A stretch of 64,000 nt of DNA, from the NCBI GenBank assembly GCA_009746045.1, contig RPFO01000130.1:2138125-2202124 (forward strand). The letters are read 5' to 3'. Made by a program: the position numbers and the translations under genes. Of this stretch, positions 32,892 to 48,842 are shown in pieces; positions within the stretch are counted from its first letter, which is position 1; the number at the start of each line of letters is the position of its first letter. The notes beneath the pieces are model-generated. The model did not search any database. It was not told where the DNA came from and saw only the letters and a list, made by a program, of their open reading frames with translations. Origin of the DNA: Mesostigma viride (lineage: Eukaryota > Streptophyta > Mesostigmatophyceae > Mesostigmatales > Mesostigmataceae).

Positions 32892-33076
32892 GTGTGCGTG
32901 TGCGTGTGCGTGTGCGTGTGCGTGTGCGTGTGCGTGTGCGTGTGCGTGTGCGTGTGCGTGCGCGTGCGCGTGCGCGTGCGCGTGGGCGTGGGCGTGGGCG
33001 TGGGCGTGGGCGTGGGCGTGGGCGTGGGCGTGGGCGTGGGCGTGGGCGTGGGCGTGGGCGTGGGCGTGGGCGTGGG
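32892..33076 (+). repeat. hexamer minisatellite, short allele
   Basis: Successive blocks GTGTGC, GTGCGC and GTGGGC, about 185 bp in all. Open frames across it are simple Val-Cys/Val-Gly or Ala-His repeats and not genes. Confidence 0.9.
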
Positions 33077-33189
33077 CATGTGAGCAGGATTGAGTGTGGG
33101 CAAGTGCAAGGGCAAAATATCTAGAACCTTGATGTCTAATCACTGCACGAAAATGTCCTCAAATGAGGACATTTTAAAGATGGATTTAA

Positions 33190-33555
33190 AAAATTAAATT
33201 AAATTAAATTATAACATGCCTCCGTGGGGAGGTCATGTAGCACATATTTCATGATGGATGGGGTGGAGGAAGCCGCGTGATCGAACGATCCTAATTCTAT
33301 CTAGAAAATCCTAACTACACTACTCATCAAAACGCCTCCTCCGCTTGGGGGGAGGTGGCTTGCCCACAGGGTCGGGCGTGTGCGCCTTGACAATCTTCTT
33401 CCACCTCGTCTTGTCCTGCATGGCAGTCCAAAGACGGGAGAGAGAGTGGATGCGGTGCTCAAACTGGGCTGGGACCACTAGGTCGTCCAGCAACATCTGA
33501 ACGTAGTTGGTGACAGGTTTCCCTACTCTTTTGGGAATGTCCGCGGGGCCAGGCC
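33190..33555 (-). mobile_element. LINE-A 3' end in duplication unit 1
   Basis: Same (AATTA)n tail, 'cctccgtggggaggtcatg' block and C-terminal coding as 38400-38722 in reverse. Cut at the duplication junction. Confidence 0.8.
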
Positions 33556-34001
33556 AGTACTATGGCACATCAAGCGACCACATAGGGCCACCTGAATTGC
33601 ATGTGTTCAAGTTTCAATTATTGCATGGTTGTGTGATTGATGACCCATGATTTGCCATGAGCAAGTCTAACTTATTGTTGCACATCAAGCGACCACATAG
33701 GGCCACCTGAATTGTGTTCAAGTTTTCAATAAAGTCTTGGCATGGTTGTGTGATTGATGAGCCGTGATTTGCCGTGAACTAGTCTAACTTACTATGGCAC
33801 ATCAAGCGACCACATAGGGCCACCCTGAATTGTGCCAAGGTGTGTGGGTGTGTCAAAAGTGTTCGATTGTTGTGTTACTTGCCATATCAAGCAACAACAT
33901 GGAATCATAGATCCATTAAGACATATGAAGTGAGATAGACAACTATTCTATTGTAGTTGTGAAACAACTAATTTAGTTAGACATTAGTTACTTCCATGGT
34001 C

Positions 34002-34370
34002 GTGTGCGTGTGCGTGTGCGTGTGCGTGTGCGTGTGCGTGTGCGTGTGCGTGTGCGTGTGCGTGTGCGTGTGCGTGTGCGTGTGCGTGCGCGTGCGCGTG
34101 CGCGTGCGCGTGCGCGTGCGCGTGCGCGTGTGCGTGGGCGTGGGCGTGGGCGTGGGCGTGGGCGTGGGCGTGGGCGTGGGCGTGGGCGTGGGCGTGGGCG
34201 TGGGCGTGGGCGTGGGCGTGGGCGTGGGCGTGGGCGTGGGCGTGGGCGTGGGCGTGGGCGTGGGCGTGGGCGTGGGCGTGGGCGTGGGCGTGGGCGTGGG
34301 CGTGGGCGTGGGCGTGGGCGTGGGCGTGGGCGTGGGCGTGGGCGTGGGCGTGGGCGTGGGCGTGGGCGTG
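34002..34370 (+). repeat. hexamer minisatellite, long allele
   Basis: Same block order as 32892-33076 (GTGTGC, GTGCGC, GTGGGC) but about 369 bp, twice the length of the unit-1 array. The GTGGGC block accounts for most of the gain. Confidence 0.9.
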
Positions 34371-34489
34371 TGAGCAGGATTGAGTGTGGGCAAGTGCAAG
34401 GGCAAAATATCTAGAACCTTGATGTCTAATCACTGCACGAAAATGTCGTCAAATGAGGACATTTTAAAGATGGATTTAAAAAATTAAAT

Positions 34490-35345
34490 TAAATTAAATT
34501 ATAACATGCCTCCGTGGGGAGGTCATGTAGCACATATTTCATGATGGATGGGGTGGAGGAAGCCGCGTGATCGAACGATCCTAATTCTATCTAGAAAATC
34601 CTAACTACACTACTCATCAAAACGCCTCCTCCGCTTGGGGGGAGGTGGCTTGCCCACAGGGTCGGGCGTGTGCGCCTTGACAATCTTCTTCCACCTCGTC
34701 TTGTCCTGCATGGCAGTCCAAAGAAGGGAGAGAGAGTGGATGCGGTGCTCAAATTAACTAGGCTGGGACCACTAGGTCGTCCAGCAACATCTGAACGTAG
34801 TTGGTGACAGGTTTCCCTACCCTTTTGGGAATGTCCGCGGGGCCAGGCCAGGTCAGAATGTGCCGCCCTGGCTGGCCAAGCCGCTGGGGGCCGGCCAGAC
34901 CAAGGGTGGTGTCGACCTGGCTGGTGCGGGCAAGGTGTCCTACAAATGCTATCCTACGCTGCCTAATCTCGCCCGAAACACGAGGCATGCCATGATACAA
35001 AGACTCTGATGACGGACGCTCGGAAAAACCTACGTTAAGGACCTGCCGGAGCATCCTGTAAACGGTGCCGTCGAGCCGAGCCGCCAGTTTGGGTGGGAGG
35101 GTCCACGCCTCGGCGCCATACGTGAGCACCGTGAGGACGAGGACCTTGTTGAAGAGCATGCGCTTGCGGTGCCCGTCCAGGCCCTTCGATCGCCAGTAAG
35201 GTGTGAGCGAACGGAGCTTGGCCCAGGCAAGGCCGATGCGGGTGTCCACATCGTCGGCGGTGTCAGGAAGCCAGCTCCCCAACAGCTTGAAGCGGTCGCG
35301 GAACGGGACCTCCGTCCCGTCGAGCAGGCGCGGCAGCGGTGGAAA
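34490..35345 (-). mobile_element. LINE-A fragment in duplication unit 2
   Basis: Minus-strand coding includes RLLDGTEVPFRDRFKLLGSW, GLAWAKLRSLTPYWRSKGLD, VLTVLTYGAEAWTLPPKLAA and RRIAFVGHLARTSQVDTTLG, ending NYVQMLLDDLVVPA followed by a premature stop where other copies continue. 5'-truncated near 35345, with a 3' UTR and pentamer tail at 34490-34560. Very similar to 38005-38722 on the opposite strand. Confidence 0.8.
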
Positions 35346-35574
35346 GATGGATACCATTTGTAATAACTCACACATATCAACACATCCATGGGTACAGTAT
35401 GGAACCATTAACTTTTATGATATGCTCAAGAGTTGAAATGCTTAACATCCATGAAATGTGCTCATTGTGTAATTGTTTACGATTTATGAATGCAGGGGGG
35501 TCGATACGCGAGTGAACAAACAGCACTCAAGTCATGTGCCAAGAAAGAAGGAAGATGCCAAGGTCAACTACCCT

Positions 35575-36250
35575 ACTTCAGGCCGCTTCAAGCTGCTCGG
35601 CAGTTGGCTTCCCGACTGCGAGGACGATCGACCTGACGACACGGATCGGCATGGCGTGGGCCGGCGCAACTCCATGACCACCGCCGCTGGTGGGGCAACC
35701 CCGCCCTACCCCGGATCGTCAAGCGTGACCTCTTCAAGGTCGTCATTCTGACGATCCTGACCTACAGCGCCGAGACCTGGACACTGACGCAGGAGCTGGA
35801 GCAACGACTCGACGGCAATTAACGTCACCAAGATGCTGCGCAGGGCCCTTAACATCCCCTTTGCTTTGCACATTGGGAATGAGGATCTGTGTACACGCTG
35901 ATTTGCCCTATGTTTCCCACATTATTAGGCACAGGCGCCTGGGCCTAGCCGGGCACCTGGCCCGCACAGATCAGGTAGACACATCAGATAGACTAGCTGG
36001 CACCAAGCCCGCCAAGCCTGGGCGATATGTCCTCACCTGGCGTGCCCCAGACCGCGCGCGGCAGGGCCGCCACCCGTGGACTTTTCGTGATAGACTCGGC
36101 ATGGACATGTGCTACACTAGACGTGACGGGCTCACCCCCGGGCAGCCTCCTGGTTTGTCTGTAATATGGAGGCAGATGGTGCGCAAGGATAGATGGCAAG
36201 TAGTCGGAAGGAGACCACCCCCAAGTCTGTGGGGGCTCCGCGTGTGACCG
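35575..36250 (+). mobile_element. LINE-C fragment (third related LINE family)
   Basis: Coding pieces GRFKLLGSWLPDCEDD, a broken middle (VILTILTYSAETWTLTQEL..), and an open frame of about 100 codons to TGA at 36247 with RHRRLGLAGHLARTDQVDTS, KPGRYVLTWRAPDRARQGRH and GLSVIWRQMVRKDRW. Same architecture as the C-termini of LINE-A and LINE-B but clearly divergent from both. Truncated at the 5' end and frame-broken. Confidence 0.65.
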
Positions 36251-36334
36251 CGTATGGCACTCATAGCGATTCGGGCCGCGGTGCCCACCCCCCTGTAACT
36301 AGGACCTAGATAGCTTACACCATCCATTCCATCA

Positions 36335-36935
36335 CCACATGCTTCCATTTTCAGAGTAGGATATGCTGCTCATGTCCGCAATGAGGACCTGTACCAGGGC
36401 ATGCCCTATATCACCAGCACCATTAAGCAACGCCGCCTGCAGCTAGTAGGGCACCTAGCTCGCACCAACCAGGTAGACACCTCGATCTCGTGGCCCCCCC
36501 GCAGGACTGCGACCAGCCCAGCCTGGCCGGCACCTCCTGACGTGGGCTGGGCCCAGTGATGTTAGACGCCGCAAGGCCCGCACCTTCAAAGAACAGCTAG
36601 TAGAGGACATGGGGGGCCTAGGCCTCTCCGTGATTTGGAAGAAGCTGATGGACAAGGCCAAGTGGGCCCAGGTCATAGAGGACAACGAGCCCCCCCCAGT
36701 GGGGAAGCGCCCGCGTGTGCAATCCCGCGGGAGGCACGCCAGATAGCTCCCCCTAGGGCAGCGTGCGGCTGCCTAGATAGATGTTGTCGTTAGAATGCTG
36801 TTAGATAGATGTAGCATGTAGCCAATGTAGATAGATTAGACCGGTAGGAATGTTTGCACCCATCCATCCATCCATCGGGGTTAATGCTCCGTGACTCCCC
36901 AACGGGAGCACGAGTCTAATTAATTAATTAATTCC
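36335..36935 (+). mobile_element. LINE-B 3' fragment
   Basis: Starts TTTTCAGAGTAGGATATG, matching 28895 onward, and follows LINE-B to its 3' UTR, CATC repeat and (TTAA)n tail. A small insertion (GATCTCG) near 36483 and one-base changes break the frame. Confidence 0.8.
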
Positions 36936-37320
36936 ATCACCACGTGACGCTGTCACGTGTCTATTAACTAATTAATTAATCCATTCCATCCCATGTTCCC
37001 CTCCCACTGAGGACGTATGCTCACGTGACGCAGTCACGTGCCTATTAATTAATTAATTAATCCCATGTTCCCCTCCCCCCAAGCGGAGGCGGCGTTTTGA
37101 TGAGTAGTGTAGTCAGGATTTTCTAGATAGCTTAGAGTTAGTATAGTTCGATCACGCTGCTTCCTCCACCCCACCCATCATGGAATATGTGCTACATGAC
37201 CTCCCCACGGAGGCATGTTATAATTTAATTTAATTTAATTTTAATGTTCCCCTCCCACTGAGGACTTTTGCTCACGTGACGCAGTCACGTGTCTATTATA
37301 ATTAATATATTAATTAATGT
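36936..37320 (+). repeat. short repeat block with embedded LINE-A tail (37078-37240)
   Basis: Three copies of a block containing CCCATGTTCCCCTCCCACTGAGG and CACGTGACGCAGTCACGTG (itself an inverted repeat), each followed by TTAATTAA-type sequence. Between copies, 37078-37240 is an extremely short LINE-A insertion: only the last codons (KRRRRFDE region), 3' UTR and pentamer tail. Confidence 0.65.
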
Positions 37321-37664
37321 GCACAACAGGAATAAAGGGCAGAGACCCCCTTTCTCCTTCATGCCACTGAGGCATGCCACAGCTGCAATCGGACACGATA
37401 GACAATCCGGCAAGTTCTGTGGGCCGGTGCAATACCACCCATGTGAGCAAATCATAACAAGGAGCGTGGGCAAGTATCAATCTGATCATAGCCAGGACGT
37501 AGCATGGCTGTACAAGGGCTAAGCTAAGGCTATGGCTGGTTGTGTACCGTCTGCATGTAACCGGTGCATGCACGTGACTAGGTATGGTGGCACAGCTAGG
37601 CAAGCATTCTAGGCATGGCTGCCATGGCGGCAGTGACTACCAATGAATACAAGCTAGGGCTATT
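37241..37664. other. no gene seen
   Basis: Last copy of the short repeat block, then unique sequence with no coding or structural signal. Confidence 0.4.
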
Positions 37665-37990
37665 CTAGCCCGCAGGGGGCGTCCACATCTTGTAGTTGAT
37701 CATCAGGTCCCCGCCCCTCCAGTACACCTTGGGCTTCTGGGGGTCCTGCTTGTGGCGGAGGTATATTCCGGCCACAGGTCGCGTCCGGCTGCTGCTGCTG
37801 AGCGGGGGTCAGGTCGTCATCCAGCGTCCAGGTGAGGTCGTGAAACCTCTTGCGACGAGAAAGGAGCCGCTGCCTGTCCTCAGGGGGGGGGGAGGTGAGC
37901 AGGACTGGTGGGGGAGCCGCCTTGTCCCATGAGTGGGGAAGGCGGTGGCACCCACCACGCAGTTCTACCTCACCTACCAGAATCAATTAT
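37665..37990 (-). pseudogene. coding fragment of unknown family
   Basis: The minus-strand end is clearly protein-like: GIYLRHKQDPQKPKVYWRG then GDLMINYKMWTPPAG and TAG at 37665-37667. Upstream, another frame reads RKRFHDLTWTLDDDLTPAQQ, so a frame change or a small intron (acceptor possible at the CAGCAG run near 37795) lies between them. LINE-A begins right behind it on the plus strand. I do not recognise the protein. Confidence 0.4.
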
Positions 37991-38004
37991 CCCCCATATG
38001 TTGC

Positions 38005-38722
38005 TTGCTGGCGCTCGAAGGGCCTGGACGGGCACCGCAAACGCATGCTCTTCAAGGTCCTCGTCCTCACGGTGCTCACGTATGGCGCCGAGGCGTGGAC
38101 CCTCCCACCCAAACTGGCAGCTCGGCTCGACGGCACAGTTTACAGGATGCTCCGGCAGGTCCTTAACGTAGGTTTTTCCGAGCGTCCGTCATCAGAGTCT
38201 TTGTATCATGGCATGCCTCGTGTTTCGGACGAGATTAGGCAGCGTAGGATAGCATTTGTAGGACACCTTGCCCGCACTAGCCAGGTCGACACCACCCTTG
38301 GTCTGGCCGGCCCCCAGCGGCTTGGCCAGCCAGGGCGGCATATTCTGACCTGGCCTGGCCCCGCGGACATTCCCAAAAGGGTAGGGAAACCTGTCACCAA
38401 CTACGTTCAGATGTTGCTGGACGACCTAGTGGTCCCAGCCCAGTTTGAGCACCGCATACACTCTCTCTCCCGTCTTTGGACTGTCATGCAGGACAAGACG
38501 CGGTGGAAGAAGATTGTCAAGGCGCACACGCCCGACCCTGTGGGCAAGCCACCTCCCCCCAAGCGGAGGAGGCGTTTTGATGAGTAGTGTAGTTAGGATT
38601 TTCTAGATAGCCTAGCGTTAGTATAGTTCGATTACGCGGCTTCCTCCACCCCATCCATCATGGAATATGTGCTACATGACCTCCCCACGGAGGCATGTTA
38701 TAATTTAATTTAATTTTTTAAT
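38005..38722 (+). mobile_element. LINE-A, best-preserved 3' copy
   Basis: Open frame through TAG at 38585-38587 with WRSKGLDGHRKRMLFKVLVL, GAEAWTLPPKLAARLDG, RMLRQVLNVGFSERPS, RRIAFVGHLARTSQVDTTLG, NYVQMLLDDLVVPAQFEHR and the basic terminus PPPPKRRRRFDE. The 3' UTR and (TTTAA)n tail follow. The copy is 5'-truncated just downstream of RT motif E, so it lacks catalytic residues. It defines the family C-terminus used to recognise the other fragments. Confidence 0.85.
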
Positions 38723-39917
38723 ATGTTGCTTGGGTGGGTCGGTGATCGATGTGGCGTGGGGTTTGAACAGTTTATCGGGCGTGAGTGGTGCGAGTGTGCC
38801 ATTTACAGTCATTACCGCGTTAAGTTTCGTTACCGCCATTTTTTAAAGTTTCGACGCCGAAGTTTGGGCGGCCGACCGCAAGTCATTGGCCGTGACATCG
38901 CAACCTAACGGCTAACACGGTAATGACTCAATTTGTAGGTGTCGGGCCATTTTTGGCCGCACGCAGGAGGCCACTTCTAATTTTCCAAGTCCGGACCCGC
39001 TATGGGCTTTAGGCGGCAAAATACGCAAGCTCCACTGGCGCGCAGGCGTCCCCGCCTCCTGGCAATTAGTGAAAAACGCGAATGCAACCTTACAATGCCA
39101 ATCAATTATGTAGTCCATTAATATATTTATTTATTTATTCATTCATTCATTCATTTATTTACTTATTTATGGACGACAATAGTTGTCTGGTAGGAAAGGC
39201 GCGAAACTGCCGAAGCCGTGCCGCTGTCTAGGAGTACATTTGCGTGCATGAAGCACGTGGAAAACGAGGGAATGGATGGGTGAAAGAAAGGGGCAGTAAG
39301 GAGGAAGAAATGACAATAAAGAATGGCATTAAAATGGGGAGACATGGTGGGTGAAAGCTTAATGATGGACACAATTTTGTTATCGACATCATGATCATCT
39401 CAATCATGGAAACGTAGAGGTGGAAAGGGTGGTGTGTTCCACACTGCATATCTTTCGCCAAGAGAAAACCTTAAAGGGCATTTGGACTTCTGTAAACAGC
39501 TAACCTGGCGATTTCAGAGCCTGCATTACTGATCAGCGGCGCTAGTATTTTCGGTGGTGTACAGAGGGACCACCAGGCCACAAAAACACTTCCAGGCCTT
39601 GACCACCACGGAGGGTGACTATGAACCCATATGGGCAGGTCAAAGGGATCAACACGTTCAGGTACACTCCCAACAAAAGATTACAGTGCTAAGATGCGAG
39701 TGCACCAAGCAAACGCGCAGAACCTTCGCTCAGTAATGCTATGCTTCGCACCGGCCACCCCCGCCAGCGGTCCGACAGGGGTCAGTTGGCCCGGATCTAG
39801 TGCTTACAATTTGCCAAGTTCTTTCGCATAGACTTGCCTACGTCTATGACCTTCCCCTAACTTGTATGCTCCTTGGTGAAGGATGGACAGCTCCCTCCCA
39901 AGAAGTGGAATGTGCCA
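38723..39917. other. intergenic; (ATTT/ATTC)n at 39123-39170
   Basis: A tetranucleotide repeat at 39123-39170. A protein-like stretch near 39590-39735 is not supported by splice sites or homology. The right edge is downstream flank of the uL18 gene. Confidence 0.4.
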
Positions 39918-40313
39918 CTACGCCATGTTAGGCGGTTTGCGTTTGCTGGCGTCTCTCCACAGATGCCGCCCATCCTCCGCCGTACGCCACACCAGCCGCA
40001 AGCCGTGGTCGGTTGCCGTGCGTAAGATGGCTGCCGCCCTTACTTCGAGAGCCTCGAATTCCCGCTTGTCCACGTAAACAGACTCCACGCCCGCAGCCTT
40101 CGTGCGCAACGCAATGAGCTCCCCAATCTTAACCGCCGCCATGAGGTCATTCAGAGAGGGCAGCGCCTCACGTAAAGCCTTTTCACTGGTGGACGCGCTA
40201 GAAATGATGCGACTAGTTGGCCGATGGATTACATGCACGGATATAAATTGACGGTTCGTGAGGACGTGAACCGCATATGGCTTCAGAAACTTCGACCACC
40301 CGGGATTAGGCAT
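39918..40313 (-). CDS. uL18-family ribosomal protein, probably organellar
   Basis: 131 codons, ATG at 40313 to TAG at 39918, single exon. The fold signature of bacterial-type uL18 is visible: VHVLTNRQFISVHVIHRPTSR (RNA-binding strand pair), IISSASTSEKALREAL (the 'ASAST.E' motif), AVKIGELIALRTKAAGVESV and VYVDKREFEALEVRAAAILR. uL18 binds 5S rRNA in the large subunit. The basic N-terminus without an obvious longer presequence and the C-terminal extension after GLRLVW resemble plant mitochondrial L18-like proteins, so a mitochondrial role is likely but not shown. An upstream exon with a targeting sequence is possible. Confidence 0.75.
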   Translation of the reverse strand: MPNPGWSKFLKPYAVHVLTNRQFISVHVIHRPTSRIISSASTSEKALREALPSLNDLMAAVKIGELIALRTKAAGVESVYVDKREFEALEVRAAAILRTATDHGLRLVWRTAEDGRHLWRDASKRKPPNMA

Positions 40314-41304
40314 GGATTAGCAGGGGACGCAACCACGTCGACCTACCTGCTATGGTAACTCCATCAGTGCAACCTTAGCACCACGTTGACAGGTTTGAAG
40401 TCGTTTTAGTGGGCTACTTAAACAATCCATCAGCGGCCAAATATGCTCGAAAACTGCGAAGTTTCGACGGGGAACTCGTCAGCCACTACTGCAGCCACGC
40501 GCCTCCCATTGCCGATTTGCGCTGTTACCACCCAACCAAACCAAGGTAGCTACTTGCTTATCCAAAGGCAGGCTTAAGCAGCAGTCCCTAAGAATTAACT
40601 GAGGAAACCGACGTTTCTTACTGCAGTACAGTTTAGATCGGTAGTGAAAAGAACATTCATAAACTGCCGCGGCCTGAGAGTTGAAGCCAGCCATGCCCAC
40701 GCGTGCAACGGTGCAAGCGAATAATTGGAGACTCGCCTGCCACACGTCTTATGCTGCTCGCCACAAACGTAATACTGTTACCTGTAATAGTGTTGCAACT
40801 TGCAAGTCTTAGCAAGTCAGCAACCGTATACTACGCAACAACGGCAGGCTGACACGTCACATTACCCTAGTACCATCCGTTACACACATTATATTCCAGC
40901 CATTGGCCGCTACAGTATAAAATCTCTGTCTCCCCGACGTACGCACGTATTTGCGATGACCGGCGTCAGGCGTGGCATCCAACTGACGGTAAGCTGAAGC
41001 GCATGTCTTGTCATCATCGTTCGCGCGACAACCGCTGGGCAGGACACGTCATCTATCCGTCCATCTCAGTACATGAACGGCTTACACGCACCTCACAAGA
41101 TTCTTGGAGAAAAAAGGTTTGCAGATTTTGAGCGTTTCGGGCTGTCACGTACTGGCGGGCGGTGACCCATCGTGCACTGCAGCGTTTCAATTGCAATTTG
41201 CTGCATCCCGTCCGAATACATGTATACCCGCTGTCGAGCAGACGTGGTGGTGTAAATCATTGAGCCAACGTCTCCCACATCTTCATCGTTAACACTAGAG
41301 GAAA
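40314..41304. other. intergenic between divergent uL18 and thioesterase genes
   Basis: The two genes point away from each other, so this about 1-kb stretch should contain both promoters. No motif can be assigned. Confidence 0.5.
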
Positions 41305-46324
<5,020 letters not shown>

Positions 46325-48842
46325 AAGGGGGATATTTTTCTCACGTGCCGGTAGTTAGGACATTTTTCTCACGTGTCAGCATTAATAGCAGCATTTAGTA
46401 AAGTATATTAAGGTACCATTTGCTCTTTGCCATGATTGTACTACTAGAAGGGGAACTCGAAGTGCGTTTATGCAGAGCGGTATGTAAGGGGACTCTGGCT
46501 CATCATTAGGGTGTTGCGAGACAAAATGTTGTACATATATCCTTCCGCCAAGGAGGCACCCAGCACAGCCTGAGATGGCAAGGATGCCGACCCGTTGATC
46601 AGGCGGGTGCCTCTCTTGGGCCATGGTTTAATTTGTAGAGAACGTTACCAATTAGTGGTCCAGATCAGGGTGCCAGTCATTTCCTTATCGACTTGGCAAG
46701 ATAACAAGCAGGTTTTCTAGTCGTGTTGCATATGCAGACCTTGGTCCTCGGCAATTTTCCAGGCTAGATATTAGCTTGTATTTGAGCGCATCAGGGTTGT
46801 CCACATGGCCTTGAATGGCGTGTGCAATCGACTTGGCCATGCTATCAGCATGCATGCATCCTAGCTTCGATCATCAATGAGACAACCACATCACTACAAC
46901 CTTGGATCATATCTGTATTCTGTGATATATCAATGAGACAACGATGCAGCACAGGCCAAAGACATTTTGTGATATGTTATGCATGTGTGTGTTGAATTGT
47001 CAGTGTTAGTAGTTTTAATGCATCCCCAATCATTATCATTTCTGCCCTCTGCGAATCTGGCATTACCTTGCATCGATCATTGTTGGGAGCCAAGTAGGGG
47101 CCGGCCGAGTCCCGGCTTTTCTTTATTTATTGAAAATTCTTTGTTTGTGTTGCGGCTCGGTCCTCTACCGCCGCCTCTACCTAACCCACGGCTAATCGTA
47201 CCTAAGCTAGTGAGACCGTTTGTAACTACATGCACCTTGGACGAAAGATGAACGCGACGACCCTGATCTCAATGCGTTGACATATGTGTGTTTATAACAT
47301 GCCATGAACCACTCAAACCAAAACCATTTCAATTCAGGATAACGAAGGTAACACCTAAACTGGGCACCGTGACCCTAGCTAAACTGTGTTATAATTCATA
47401 ACACACGCCGAGTGCCAACACGAGGGGTAGAACGTACATATGTAAATGATCACTAACAGTCAGGCATGCTCGGGCCGACTCGGACATGGCCCTCGCACGC
47501 ATGAACCACGCTGGTCCACTACATCTACACTATGGATAAGGACCACTATAATAAATGTTACGTCCAAGCTTGTTTACTTAGGGTTCGTTAGTGGACATAT
47601 TGGCCGTAACAATATACTGTCGTCAGATTTGTGTAGCTAGTTACGCACCCTTTTTCCAAGGGGTTGGCCTACGTTGCTTTTAATAGCACATTATGTGTAG
47701 GTCAGGGCCCGGCGCTGTGGTGTAGCGCCGGCTAGCTAGGCCGAGCCACGTGGTGGGCTGAGCCTTAGTCTAGGGCATTTTCCAGTGTACGCCCATTCGT
47801 AGCTAGTTCGGTGGCTTTCAGGTTTACAACACATTCCAGTGTTTTATCATTCGTGGCTAGTCGGGAGGGTGGGTTTCCACCCACTGTTATTCCGAAACAG
47901 TCCACAATCGGGAGTGTTGTTATTGGGCCGGTTGTGGGCCGATCATCTATGCATCATGCATGCCCGCGTTGTGTATCGTCTTCCAACGTGCACGACGGCG
48001 GGCATATAGGTGTTGGTGTTTTATTTACCTACTCTCTCTCGGTTAATTGCAATGGCATAAAGTGACTCACGTCTACTTTCCGAGGGGGCTCTGCCCGCGG
48101 GTTGGGATAAAGTATGGATTCCAATTCCTGACGTACAAGTTACATGCCATTATCACGATCCGGAATGTCCTGATAAATGTATCGCACATCCTGCTCCAGG
48201 GATTAGTTCCTACCATGAAGTCGACCATCGTCCACGACAGTCAGTCGTGGATCAGGTGTAGATCTTTCGCAGCCGGCAGTCAGCCGGATGTAAAACTGGA
48301 CTCGGAGGTTTGGCACCTGAGTCATTGCTAGGCCAGTCAGGCCTGAGCGAGGTTACAGGCGTAGATAGCAGCTACCATCATCGGCATTCAGCAATGGTAG
48401 AGGGGTCCTCCAACCTCTATACCGGTTGCCTATAGGGGGGTGGGGTCACTGGCGTAGAATCGAGGGAATGACGCCTCCTGCTTCGACACCGCTTTCCCCA
48501 ACACCGGCCATGGACGCGGCTTCAGGCAATCAGCCACAGGAGCCCCGGACGCAGGTAAACGGGGAATAGGGGCGGGGAGTAGGGGCGTTTTACCTAGATA
48601 GAGGTCAGTGACTTGTATTTTAATAAAGTATAGTATATGTAGTGATTGGTATGTATGTTGTATCTTTCTTACTGCATTTTTTGAAGCATATACTGCGATC
48701 CGTTCCCTGTTCAAAACATAACCTGTTCAAAATTTTCGGCAGTGCTTGATGCCCTAGGCGTCGTAATGCCGAAATTTTCTTATGGGCATTCAGCCACTTT
48801 AATTTAATAATAAAAAGAAAATTTATTTAATAATAATGCAAC
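46325..48842. other. intergenic; probable 5' flank or LTR of gypsy element
   Basis: No gene recognised. An imperfect hairpin lies at 48727-48779 (AAATTTTCGGCA with its complement) just before the gypsy ORFs, and a TGTTATAATTCATAACA inverted repeat near 47389 could be an LTR start. No second copy exists in the window to confirm an LTR. Confidence 0.35.

Larger units (their letters stand above)
32446..34850. repeat. 1.1-kb tandem segmental duplication
   Basis: Unit 1 is 32446-33555 (1110 bp) and unit 2 is 33556-34850. Both contain 117-bp repeats, the hexamer minisatellite, the (AATTA)n tail and the start of a LINE-A copy. The junction at 33551-33560 joins LINE-A sequence to AGTACTATGG, so the duplication postdates the LINE-A insertion. 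Unit 2 is longer almost entirely because of its minisatellite. Confidence 0.85.

Noticed and set aside
32867-34433. Val-Gly, Pro-Thr and Ala-His repeat frames
   Set aside because: Translations of the hexamer minisatellites.
39554-39736. 60-codon frame near the uL18 gene
   Set aside because: Some protein character but no conserved motif or splice signal, and no clear start.
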